DNA from: JAIYCX01 sp964353175
Lineage (GTDB): Bacteria; Bdellovibrionota_C; UBA2361; SZUA-149; DAOLCO01
DNA length: 64,000 nucleotides
Assembly (NCBI GenBank): GCA_964353175.1
Contig: CAYGUX010000015.1
Span: 1-64,000 of the forward strand
Reading direction: 5' to 3'
Shown: piece by piece, positions 18,624 to 26,739 of the stretch
Layout: each line of letters opens with the position of its first letter
Numbering within the stretch: the first letter of the stretch is position 1
The notes under the pieces: generated by a model
The model's database searches: none
Seen by the model: only the letters and a program-made list of their open reading frames with translations
Told to the model about the DNA's origin: nothing
Translations under genes and position numbers: made by a program

Positions 18624-19296
18624 CTTTTAATATTCTAAAACTTTTTTCCAATTTTTTTATATCCTTCAGTCCGACTTCAATTTCAAATTTACTATTTAAA
18701 TCTACTCCGATTAATCTAGCATCTTTCGCTATAAGACCGTGCACCATTGGCAAATTATCTAAATCTAAACCGCCACTCAACATATATGGTTTATTTAAAG
18801 TATATTGGGAGAGCATCTCCCAATCAAAACTAATGCCTGTCCCTCCCGAAACTTCCCCACTAGCAGTCTTGATCTTAGTATCAAATATAAACATATCAAC
18901 TAAATCTTCATACTGCGCACAAGATTCAAAGGACTCTATCTCACTCACCCCAATAGCCTTAAACACTAACAAATCGGGGTATTTATCTTTTATTGCCAAA
19001 ATATACTTTCGATTTTCAAACTCCTCACTTCCATGAAGCTGCAATCCTCTTACGGAACTCAATGGCAAACTGACTAATTCAGCCAAAGGCATATCTCTAG
19101 TTACTAAAACTGCTCTCTTTGCTACCCCTTCTATTTGTAACAACTCCGTTAGTTCTTCAACAGGAACATATCGCTTAGATTCAGGCACAAGGATAAATCC
19201 CAAATATTCAAGCCTCACATCTTTTGACGCCAAGGCAAGAATCTCAGAGATATTCTCGACATCTCTCAAACCACAAATTTTAATACTTACTGACAC
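18607..19296 (-). CDS. trpF: Phosphoribosylanthranilate isomerase
   Basis: 229 residues. KICGLRD (6-12) has the catalytic Cys8, LQLHG is at 85-89, the catalytic Asp139 sits in FIFDT, and LSGGLDLDN is the phosphate loop. It converts N-(5-phosphoribosyl)anthranilate to CdRP. It overlaps trpD by 10 bases and trpB by 17. In many bacteria trpC sits just before trpF; here there is no room for it and no fused TrpC domain. Confidence 0.93.
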   Translation of the reverse strand: MSVSIKICGLRDVENISEILALASKDVRLEYLGFILVPESKRYVPVEELTELLQIEGVAKRAVLVTRDMPLAELVSLPLSSVRGLQLHGSEEFENRKYILAIKDKYPDLLVFKAIGVSEIESFESCAQYEDLVDMFIFDTKIKTASGEVSGGTGISFDWEMLSQYTLNKPYMLSGGLDLDNLPMVHGLIAKDARLIGVDLNSKFEIEVGLKDIKKLEKSFRILKGEYEC

Positions 19297-20294
19297 TCTA
19301 GTAGATTCCTTAATACTTGATATGCTTTTCCACTAGCTAGTACTTCATCTGCTTCATGTTTAGCATCGAGCAAAGAAATCTTCTTATTTAAGGCTATGGC
19401 AAAGGCACTATTGCAAGCTACTACTTGAGTTTGCGCCTCCGTTCCCTCTCCCTTCAATATATTTACAAGCAACTCCGCTGCACCACCTGTACTACTCGGC
19501 GACTTTAAATCCTCAGGTTTAAAAAACTTCAACCTCCCAAGTGCAGAATCTCGTTCTTCCTCAAGTACTATTTCTCTAGTTCTACCAAGAACCTTACTTG
19601 GAGCTACTAAACTAACCTCATCAGAACCATCGTAAGAATAAGCTACATAAAAATCTTCTGTTATCTCTTTTAATACCTCTTGATAGATTCTCTGAACATC
19701 TGATCCGAACACACCTGTTAATTGTAATGGCACACCTGCTGGATTTAATAACGGCCCAAGTATATTAAAAATTGTTTTTACCCCCAATTCTCTTCGAACT
19801 ACTCCGATATGTTTAAGCGCAGGGTAGAATAAAGGAGCGTGCAAAAAAGTAATCCCAACTTTATCAATCTGTTTCTGAAGAGCACCCTCCAAAGTAGTAA
19901 ACTGATAGCCTAAAGCTTCCAATACCGTTGAAGAACCACAACTAGATGAAACTCCATGATTACCATGTTTTATAACAGGCACTCCACTAGCTGCGACGAC
20001 AAAAGATGTAGTCGTTGAAATATTGAAAAAATTCTTTCCATCCCCACCAGTTCCACAAACATCCACGGCCCTATCATATTCTAAATTTAGACTAATCTTT
20101 GTTTCAAACAATGAATCTCGAAAACCCAATACCTCTTCTACCTCTAATGGCCTAGAGGACAATAAGGACAATATCGCTCCTACCTTAACAGTAGAAAGTT
20201 TGGGATCTAAAATCAAATCAGAAAGTCCCTTGGCCTCACTATAGCTCAATCTAATCCCGTCTATAAGTGATTGCTGATATTCTTTAATATTCAT
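19287..20294 (-). CDS. trpD: Anthranilate phosphoribosyltransferase
   Basis: 335 residues. GTGGDG at 81-86 and NIST at 91-94 bind PRPP/Mg, and KHGN at 109-112 and the FLHAPLFYPALKHIGVVRRELG segment bind anthranilate. It couples anthranilate to PRPP. Sixteen bases after trpG and overlapping trpF by ten. It is a stand-alone TrpD, not the TrpGD fusion seen in enteric bacteria. Confidence 0.96.
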   Translation of the reverse strand: MNIKEYQQSLIDGIRLSYSEAKGLSDLILDPKLSTVKVGAILSLLSSRPLEVEEVLGFRDSLFETKISLNLEYDRAVDVCGTGGDGKNFFNISTTTSFVVAASGVPVIKHGNHGVSSSCGSSTVLEALGYQFTTLEGALQKQIDKVGITFLHAPLFYPALKHIGVVRRELGVKTIFNILGPLLNPAGVPLQLTGVFGSDVQRIYQEVLKEITEDFYVAYSYDGSDEVSLVAPSKVLGRTREIVLEEERDSALGRLKFFKPEDLKSPSSTGGAAELLVNILKGEGTEAQTQVVACNSAFAIALNKKISLLDAKHEADEVLASGKAYQVLRNLLECQ

Positions 20295-20310
20295 TTTAAC
20301 TCAATGCTAC

Positions 20311-20877
20311 CTATTTTAACCAATTCTCTAATAATTTTCGCCCATCTGGAGTTAAGACTGATTCTGGATGATACTGCACCCCAACAACCTCATGCTCCTT
20401 ATGCCTTAATGACATTATATAACCTTGCTCATCCTTGCTTGTGACCTCTAAACAATCAGGGAAATTCTCACTTGAAACTACCCAAGAGTGATACCGTCCC
20501 GTAATCACCCTCTCTGGCATCCCCGAATAAATAGGCTCTTCCTTCCTAGTCACAATCGTCTCAACTCCCTTACCGTGAACGACCTTTGACAAGTTCTCTA
20601 AAGAAGCTCCATAAACTTCTCCGATACATTGATGACCTAAACATACCCCTAAAATCTTCTTACTTGGACCATAACGCTTAACTAACTCTGGCATCAAACC
20701 GGCCTCACTAGGAAGACCTGGACCCGGAGAAAGAACAATATGAGTATAATTTTCAATCTCATCTAAATCAAAACAATCATTCCTTTTTACGACAACATCC
20801 TGATCCAATATATCTTCGATTATATGAACCAAGTTAAACGTAAAAGAATCGTAATTATCCACTATAAAAACTTTCAT
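20311..20877 (-). CDS. trpG: Anthranilate synthase, glutamine amidotransferase component
   Basis: 188 residues, class I amidotransferase. The catalytic triad is Cys79 (GVCLGHQ), His170 and Glu172 (QYHPES), with SPGPG at 50-54. It supplies ammonia from glutamine to TrpE. Three bases after trpE. In many bacteria the same protein (PabA) also serves p-aminobenzoate synthesis; that is possible here. Confidence 0.95.
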   Translation of the reverse strand: MKVFIVDNYDSFTFNLVHIIEDILDQDVVVKRNDCFDLDEIENYTHIVLSPGPGLPSEAGLMPELVKRYGPSKKILGVCLGHQCIGEVYGASLENLSKVVHGKGVETIVTRKEEPIYSGMPERVITGRYHSWVVSSENFPDCLEVTSKDEQGYIMSLRHKEHEVVGVQYHPESVLTPDGRKLLENWLK

Positions 20878-20880
20878 ATA

Positions 20881-22335
20881 CTATCCTCTCGATGACATAT
20901 TTTGTGCGATCTTAATCGCTTGTTTTAAAGCACCTAGCTTATTTTTTATCTCTTCTACTTCAAGATCTGGTACGGAATCAGAAACTATCCCCGCTCCAGC
21001 TTGAGAATATAAAACATTATCCTTACTCAAGAAGGAACGAATGATAATGGCATGATTTAAATTTCCGGAAAAATCTATCAGACCAACTGCTCCCGCATAA
21101 TTCTCCCTTCTACCAACCTCTAAATCGTCTAATATTTCGAGTGCTCTGTACTTAGGAGCACCACTTAAAGTGCCTGCTGGAAATGTAGCACTTAAGATAT
21201 CAAAAATCGAAGACTTACTATTTAATGTACCTTGCACTTGCGAAACTAAATGCGTTACATGTGAGTAATATTGTATCTCTTTAAAGACTGGTACATGGAC
21301 CCTCTTACAAAATCGACTTAGGTCATTTCTTGCAAGGTCAACAAGCATTACGTGTTCCGCATTTTCTTTTGGATCTTCATAGAGTTTATTCGCGTGAGCC
21401 CTATCCACTTTATCTACGCCTGTTCTAGGACAAGTACCCGCAATTGGGTATAGAGAAGCAACTCCGTCTTTTACAACTAGCTGAGCTTCTGGACTTGAAC
21501 CAAATAGTTTAAACCCTCCACAATCAAAATAATATAGGTAGGGAGAAGGATTAATAGATCTCAAAGCCCTATAGACTTGAAAATCATCACCTGAAAATTC
21601 TTGAGAATACCTTCTCGATGGAACTATTTGGAATACATCACCGCGCTGAATATGGCGTTTACATGTATTAATAATCTCTAAATTTTCGCTGTCGCTAATA
21701 TTAGATAACTCATCTCCAACAGCACTAAAAACACCACTAGTAAAGGTATTATGCAGACACACGGAGAATAGGCGATTAATATCTTTAACTAATATAGATT
21801 CTGGCTCAGATACATCTAAGGAATTTTTAGTGATGTAGAGCTCGTTACTAAAATGTTTTACCTCAATTAGATATGAGAATAACGTATATCTAACTTCCGG
21901 TATCTGCCTTCTAGGATCCCTTTCTTTTTTAAACTTTATATTCTCAAATAGAGGAATTGACTCGAAACTAATATACCCAATCAAACCATTAAATACAGGT
22001 GCTAAATTGGAATCTAACTTCTCTATTTCTAGTTCATAAAAGAAAGATTTTATTTGAGATATTGCATCACTTGGATTTGACTTATCAGTTGCTGGTGAGA
22101 CTGCAACTCTACTTAAAACCTCCCCCGCAGCCCCTCTAACTGTCAACTCTTCTCCACTAACTTCAACACTCAGAAGAGGACCGACCCCTAGGATAGTAGA
22201 GCTGTTTTCAACCCCATGGTAATCACTACTTTCAAGCAAACAAGAACCTGGATACTTATCCCGAAGACTTAAATATAGTCCCACAGGACTAACACAGTCA
22301 CCAAAAAATTTTAGAGTTTTAGATTTAATTCGCAT
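20881..22335 (-). CDS. trpE: Anthranilate synthase component I
   Basis: 484 residues. The N-terminus has LLES (33-36), the site tied to tryptophan feedback inhibition. The C-terminal chorismate-binding domain has GDVFQIVPSRR, SSPEAQLVV, PIAGTCPR, AEHVMLVDLARND and FPAGTLSGAPK. It makes anthranilate from chorismate. First structural gene of trpE-G-D-F-B-A. No clear Shine-Dalgarno sequence precedes the ATG. A leader ORF and terminator lie about 90-170 bases upstream, so transcription attenuation by tryptophan supply is expected on top of feedback inhibition. Confidence 0.96.
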   Translation of the reverse strand: MRIKSKTLKFFGDCVSPVGLYLSLRDKYPGSCLLESSDYHGVENSSTILGVGPLLSVEVSGEELTVRGAAGEVLSRVAVSPATDKSNPSDAISQIKSFFYELEIEKLDSNLAPVFNGLIGYISFESIPLFENIKFKKERDPRRQIPEVRYTLFSYLIEVKHFSNELYITKNSLDVSEPESILVKDINRLFSVCLHNTFTSGVFSAVGDELSNISDSENLEIINTCKRHIQRGDVFQIVPSRRYSQEFSGDDFQVYRALRSINPSPYLYYFDCGGFKLFGSSPEAQLVVKDGVASLYPIAGTCPRTGVDKVDRAHANKLYEDPKENAEHVMLVDLARNDLSRFCKRVHVPVFKEIQYYSHVTHLVSQVQGTLNSKSSIFDILSATFPAGTLSGAPKYRALEILDDLEVGRRENYAGAVGLIDFSGNLNHAIIIRSFLSKDNVLYSQAGAGIVSDSVPDLEVEEIKNKLGALKQAIKIAQNMSSRG

Positions 22336-22422
22336 ATAAAGTGGCGGTTATGGCAATTTCGTTTAGCTGCATATTATCAGCTAGAGAATATTTAATAAAA
22401 TTAAGGGAGTGAAATAACGACG

Positions 22423-22442
22423 AAAAATTGGGCTAGGCCCAA
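22423..22442 (-). terminator. trp attenuator terminator hairpin
   Basis: On the minus strand TTGGGC (22442-22437), a three-base loop and GCCCAA (22433-22428) are followed by five T. The 5' arm contains the second Trp codon of the leader ORF and the loop contains part of its stop codon. It lies 87 bases before trpE. It could also act as terminator for the SLC12 gene that ends at 22546, but a promoter lies between the two. Confidence 0.7.
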
Positions 22443-22504
22443 AGCCATGCGACAGCCAAGTGCCGAGGAGATATAGAAGAGATATTTGAGTAGTTTTCAG
22501 ACAT
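22433..22504 (-). CDS. Putative trp leader peptide (trpL-like), 23 codons
   Basis: A 23-codon ORF starting with ATG at 22504 and ending with TAG at 22435-22433. Its C-terminus reads AVAWLWA: Trp at codons 20 and 22, both UGG, directly at the terminator stem. Two Trp in the last four codons of a 23-codon ORF just upstream of trpE is hard to explain by chance. No Shine-Dalgarno precedes it, but the predicted -10 ends 7 bases before the A of ATG. The mRNA may therefore begin at or next to the AUG, like the leaderless trpL of Sinorhizobium. Stalling at scarce Trp would cover the 5' arm of the terminator and let RNA polymerase proceed into trpE. Confidence 0.65.
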   Translation of the reverse strand: MSENYSNISSISPRHLAVAWLWA

Positions 22505-22511
22505 GGCTATT

Positions 22512-22540
22512 TAGATAAGGTATTTAACAATGGAAGTCAA
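22512..22540 (-). promoter_or_regulatory. Promoter of the trp operon
   Basis: On the minus strand a -35 TTGACT (22540-22535), a 17-base spacer and a -10 TATCTA (22517-22512) make a good sigma-70 promoter. It starts just after the SLC12 stop codon (22546-22548) and fires toward trpE. Predicted start of transcription is around 22506-22504, at the leader ATG. Confidence 0.65.
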
Positions 22541-22545
22541 TAGCC

Positions 22546-24780
22546 CTATATCCCAAGCTCAACCTCTCCTACCGACTGAACAAACAACACCCGAGGTAAT
22601 TCCATGGAAAGATCCTCTAATCGTTCATACATCTCACCTTCCCGTCCAACATCTGGCATTTCAAATCCCATTAAGACTGCTGCAGCTTGTGAGGAAGTGT
22701 TGCTAATCGTCTTTCTTATATCGTCCTTAGAAATTAGGACTATTGGCTCTACTATAATTCGAGCATCTGCTGCGACTTCCAGGATATGCTTACGCACGTC
22801 CTCCATACCAGCCTCCTTATCCACAACTCGTATCACTCGTATCCGACACTGACGCCATTCAGAATTCTGATGCAATAGATGAGCTAAGAGCAATAGTAAA
22901 GGCCCATTTTTTCGACCTCTCCACCAAACATCGATAGTGCCTTCGAAATTATCAGGCAATACATTTTTACTACTGTCAGTACCACCCAACTTAACTGCAA
23001 CTATACTCTTCTCTAAACTAATACCCAACCTAAGAATAGAGAAAAAGTCTTCAACCTTATCCTTTCCATTAGGCCATCCAGTTAAAATTGTATTAGACCT
23101 AAGGCCTCCAATTCCATGGCACTGAAGAAGGGACTTTAGGCCTTCCAAGACATCATTCGCCACTACCACAGCGGGAAAGGCCATTAGACCTTCATTTTCA
23201 ATAAACTTATTTATGGTATTTTCATAAGAACTAATTCTTTCTGCATGATCTTCCACCTCACCCTTAACAACCTGAGCGAGAGTTAAAATACCATGACCCG
23301 CTGTTATCCATTGACCGAACAAAGGAATATGAGGGCGACTCCAACCAATTCCAGTTAGAGCTAAGACATTCGGTCTCCAATTCTTAGGATGATATGCTAG
23401 GTCCTGAAGTTTAATTAAACTAAGCCTTGCTTTTTCAAATGCCATTCCACTTTTCACATCACCCCATCTAGCCTCTATCCCCTTAATATCTATATATTTA
23501 TGCAATAGAAAAATAATACTGATGGAAACTATCGCCCACAACCAATTTATTAAAAACATAACAAGCAAACAACTCAATGCTCCAGCTAAAGAAATAGACC
23601 AGTGGCAATACTTAAATGTAGGGCGATAACTAGGGTTCTTACTGATTGACTCTGAGAATGTAGCAAAATTGATTAGGCCATAGGTAATCATAAAGAAAAG
23701 TGTAATAATCGGAGCAATCGCATTTAAATCGCCTAACATAATACATATCTGAGCCAATATAAAAGTAAGCACCGTTGCTCTTCTAGGCTCATTACTTGTA
23801 CCACTACTAGCGGCAAAGAAGTTCAAAGATGGCAAAACCTCATCTCTAGAAAATGCCTGCAGAATCCTTGGTGCGCCCATCATAGAACCTAATGCTGAGG
23901 AAAGAGTGGCTGCAAACACTCCCCATAGTATAAGTGATGGCCAATAAGAGATCTCTCTTATGATCATATTGTCATTTACTAAGACATCTCCTGCTCTAGA
24001 ACCTGCTAGGAGCACAGCTTGAGCGATGTAAATCAGTGCAGTTACTACTACGGCTGCTAAAGTCCCTTTAGGAATAGCTTGAGCGGGATTTTTCAAATCT
24101 CCTGACATATTCGCCCCAGCCATTATTCCTGTAACAGCAGGAAAGAAAAGTGCGAACATCGTATAAAGATTTTCTCCGGTTTTAAAGTTAGGATTTAAGT
24201 TCGCTTGCAATATCTGCACATCAAAACTATTCACAGCCCCTATCCCAAATGAGACTAACGACAAACCTAAAATTCCTAAAATAAAATACTGAACCTTTAT
24301 TGTCCAACTAGCGCCTACATATACACATATAAAACAAAGTATATTTATAAGCGTCGCAACTTCTGTAAAATTACTAGAGTAACTTGAGAAGGCTACAACA
24401 AAGGCTTCCGTGAATCCAATTACATACATCGCAACGGAGATTGCCTGCGCTAAATAAAAAACTACTCCAATAGCTCCGCCAAACTCAACACCTAGGCTTC
24501 TACTTATTAAGTAATACGCCCCTCCACCCTTAACTTTAGTATTGGTTGCAATTGCTGATAGAGATAAAGTGGTTAGTGTTGTTATAACCTTAGATGCAAT
24601 AACTATAAGAAGAGCGCCATATAAGCCAGATTGACCAACCACTTCTCCGAAACGGAGAAACATTATCACGCCAAGAATTGTTAATGTGCAAGGTGTAAAA
24701 ACCCCGCCAAAGGTACCGAACTTACCTGAGTCCGTTTTACCTAAGTCCACCGATGTTTCACTCTTTGAAAATAGGTTCAC
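22546..24780 (-). CDS. SLC12-like cation-chloride cotransporter
   Basis: 744 residues. The N-terminal two thirds is an APC-fold transporter with about twelve membrane helices, starting GTFGGVFTPCTLTILGVIMFLRFG, then KVKGGGAYYLISRSLG and FFPAVTGIMAGANMSGDLKNP. All of these are signatures of the cation-chloride cotransporter (SLC12: NKCC/KCC) family. The C-terminal 280 residues form a cytosolic regulatory domain. These transporters move K+ and/or Na+ together with Cl-. The ATG abuts the amylosucrase stop with no gap, so it belongs to the sucrose operon and suggests a link to osmotic balance. Ion specificity cannot be read here. Confidence 0.88.
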   Translation of the reverse strand: MNLFSKSETSVDLGKTDSGKFGTFGGVFTPCTLTILGVIMFLRFGEVVGQSGLYGALLIVIASKVITTLTTLSLSAIATNTKVKGGGAYYLISRSLGVEFGGAIGVVFYLAQAISVAMYVIGFTEAFVVAFSSYSSNFTEVATLINILCFICVYVGASWTIKVQYFILGILGLSLVSFGIGAVNSFDVQILQANLNPNFKTGENLYTMFALFFPAVTGIMAGANMSGDLKNPAQAIPKGTLAAVVVTALIYIAQAVLLAGSRAGDVLVNDNMIIREISYWPSLILWGVFAATLSSALGSMMGAPRILQAFSRDEVLPSLNFFAASSGTSNEPRRATVLTFILAQICIMLGDLNAIAPIITLFFMITYGLINFATFSESISKNPSYRPTFKYCHWSISLAGALSCLLVMFLINWLWAIVSISIIFLLHKYIDIKGIEARWGDVKSGMAFEKARLSLIKLQDLAYHPKNWRPNVLALTGIGWSRPHIPLFGQWITAGHGILTLAQVVKGEVEDHAERISSYENTINKFIENEGLMAFPAVVVANDVLEGLKSLLQCHGIGGLRSNTILTGWPNGKDKVEDFFSILRLGISLEKSIVAVKLGGTDSSKNVLPDNFEGTIDVWWRGRKNGPLLLLLAHLLHQNSEWRQCRIRVIRVVDKEAGMEDVRKHILEVAADARIIVEPIVLISKDDIRKTISNTSSQAAAVLMGFEMPDVGREGEMYERLEDLSMELPRVLFVQSVGEVELGI

Positions 24781-26739
24781 CTAGCGAACTCCTAGCAACA
24801 CCGAAAATTGATATGGTTGTAATTCCACCTGATCTCCAATATCCAAACTTTTACCCGAAATTAAATCCGTAGTTAAACGTTTCAACCCTCGTTGGCGAAG
24901 CTTTCTACCTGAGACAGCTTGAATCGAGTCACTAAAATTAGCAATCACTAGAACAATGTGCTCTCCATGATGTCTAAAATAGGCTAACACCGACTCATTC
25001 TCTGTGTCCATAAATTCAGTAGCAGCTCGAGTAAAGGCCATATTCTGTGATCGTATTTGGGTAATTTTCATGATCCCAGTATAGATCCTATTCGTAACTG
25101 AACCTTCAACATCTCTCTGTCCCAAAAGATGCCATGGAAAACATGAACGATGTACCCAACGAGAATCAATTGATTTATCTTTATCGCTTAAGAAACTATA
25201 ATTGTTTAAAGCCCCCATCTCATCACCAAGATAGATCATAGGCACTCCACCGATGGTGATAATAATTCCGTTAAGAAGAAGGACTCTCTTAATTGCTAGA
25301 TCAATTTCCTTTTCGTCATTTTTTTCAAGTGCCCACTCCAGACCACACAGCGAAGTTAAGGAGCCTGAGACGCGCATGTCACCAGTTTCCGCATTCTTTT
25401 GGAAAGGAAGACCCTTAGCATAAGAATCCTCCTGTCCTCCTGTAAAAAATGCACTTAAATACCTGCGATGTAAATCTCCATCGATACCGACACTTGCGCA
25501 ATCTTCATTAGAAAAAGCCCAACCAATATCATCATGACATCGAACATAATTTACCCAAGCGCAATCAGGGTCTAAATGGAATCTTTTTTCTAAGGAAAAA
25601 TTAAGCAACTTAGTATTCCCCGTAGCTATGGTACTCCACAACAATGCCATTAAATTAGGATTATACGATAGGCGACATTCCTTTTTATTAATATAAGTTT
25701 GAACTTGATCAGGATGTACGATCGCTTCAGACTTAAACTCTACTGCTGGACATGCGATATCCTTTATCGCCCTAAAAGCTCTTACGAGTGTATGAGCCTC
25801 TTCCAAATTCTCACAAGAAGTTCCTAGTCGTTTCCATACAAAGGCTATGGCATCAAGCCTTAGAATTTCAACTCCAAGATTTGCAAGAAACAACATCTCT
25901 CCAGCCATTGCGTTAAAGACAGCTGGATTCTCATAATTTAAATCCCATTGGTAAGAGTAAAAAGATGTCCAAACCCATTTTTTTATTCGAGGTCTATAAG
26001 TGAATGCCCCAGGATGCTCATCGGGGAATATCTCACCTAATGTTTTTTCATATTGATCAGGCAACTTTCTATCTGAAAATGTTCTGTAAAAATCAACGTA
26101 ATTTTCAGTATCGCTTGCTAATGTGGCTTTTGCCCACTTGTGTTCATCTGAAGTATGATTGAACACAAAATCTAAACACAAGCTAATTCCATGTCTTCTA
26201 AACTCATTAGTCAAAGCAACTAATTCATCCATCGTACCAAAGTTAGGATTTACATCTCGATATGACGAGATAGCATAACCTCCATCATTATCATTATCAG
26301 GACTTTTAAATAGAGGCATCAAATGCAGATAAGTAATCCCTAGTTCTTTAAGATATGGAATCTTCTCTCGCAATCCAGCGAGATCCTCTGAAAACAGATC
26401 AACATAACACATCGCACCAAGTATTCTATTGGATAAGATCCAGGACTTATCGTTTTCGCGAATTGCGTCTAATACCTTAAGCTCGTCTGATCTTGATCGC
26501 CACATTGTAGCAGTCTGCAAAATCAACTGCTCTAGATGGTAATAAAAATCGTAGTTCGTCCCGTATAGTTCATATAAATCTGTAAACAAATCTAAAAAAT
26601 TATCTCTTAGGCGACCTAGAAAAATTGTCTGTTCGCCCTCATCAGCATCCTTAAAGAAATCATTTTTAAGTCTATCTATGATTCTATTATGTGTTTTGGT
26701 AGCCTGGCTATGTAACCAAGCCGCATCTTTATTACTCAT
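24781..26739 (-). CDS. Amylosucrase (GH13 subfamily 4)
   Basis: 652 residues. An N-terminal helical domain (about 1-100) precedes a GH13 barrel. Nucleophile Asp296 (EILRLDAIAF), acid/base Glu338 (FKSEAIVHPDQV), HDD at 402-404 and DFVFNHT at 190-196 are all present. GTSCENL after the nucleophile and the SIDSRWVHR segment match amylosucrases rather than other GH13 enzymes. It splits sucrose, building alpha-1,4-glucan and releasing fructose, and can also isomerise sucrose. It lacks a signal peptide, so it is cytoplasmic. It overlaps the sucrose-phosphate synthase gene by 8 bases. A sucrose hydrolase activity is the main alternative. Confidence 0.9.
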   Translation of the reverse strand: MSNKDAAWLHSQATKTHNRIIDRLKNDFFKDADEGEQTIFLGRLRDNFLDLFTDLYELYGTNYDFYYHLEQLILQTATMWRSRSDELKVLDAIRENDKSWILSNRILGAMCYVDLFSEDLAGLREKIPYLKELGITYLHLMPLFKSPDNDNDGGYAISSYRDVNPNFGTMDELVALTNEFRRHGISLCLDFVFNHTSDEHKWAKATLASDTENYVDFYRTFSDRKLPDQYEKTLGEIFPDEHPGAFTYRPRIKKWVWTSFYSYQWDLNYENPAVFNAMAGEMLFLANLGVEILRLDAIAFVWKRLGTSCENLEEAHTLVRAFRAIKDIACPAVEFKSEAIVHPDQVQTYINKKECRLSYNPNLMALLWSTIATGNTKLLNFSLEKRFHLDPDCAWVNYVRCHDDIGWAFSNEDCASVGIDGDLHRRYLSAFFTGGQEDSYAKGLPFQKNAETGDMRVSGSLTSLCGLEWALEKNDEKEIDLAIKRVLLLNGIIITIGGVPMIYLGDEMGALNNYSFLSDKDKSIDSRWVHRSCFPWHLLGQRDVEGSVTNRIYTGIMKITQIRSQNMAFTRAATEFMDTENESVLAYFRHHGEHIVLVIANFSDSIQAVSGRKLRQRGLKRLTTDLISGKSLDIGDQVELQPYQFSVLLGVR

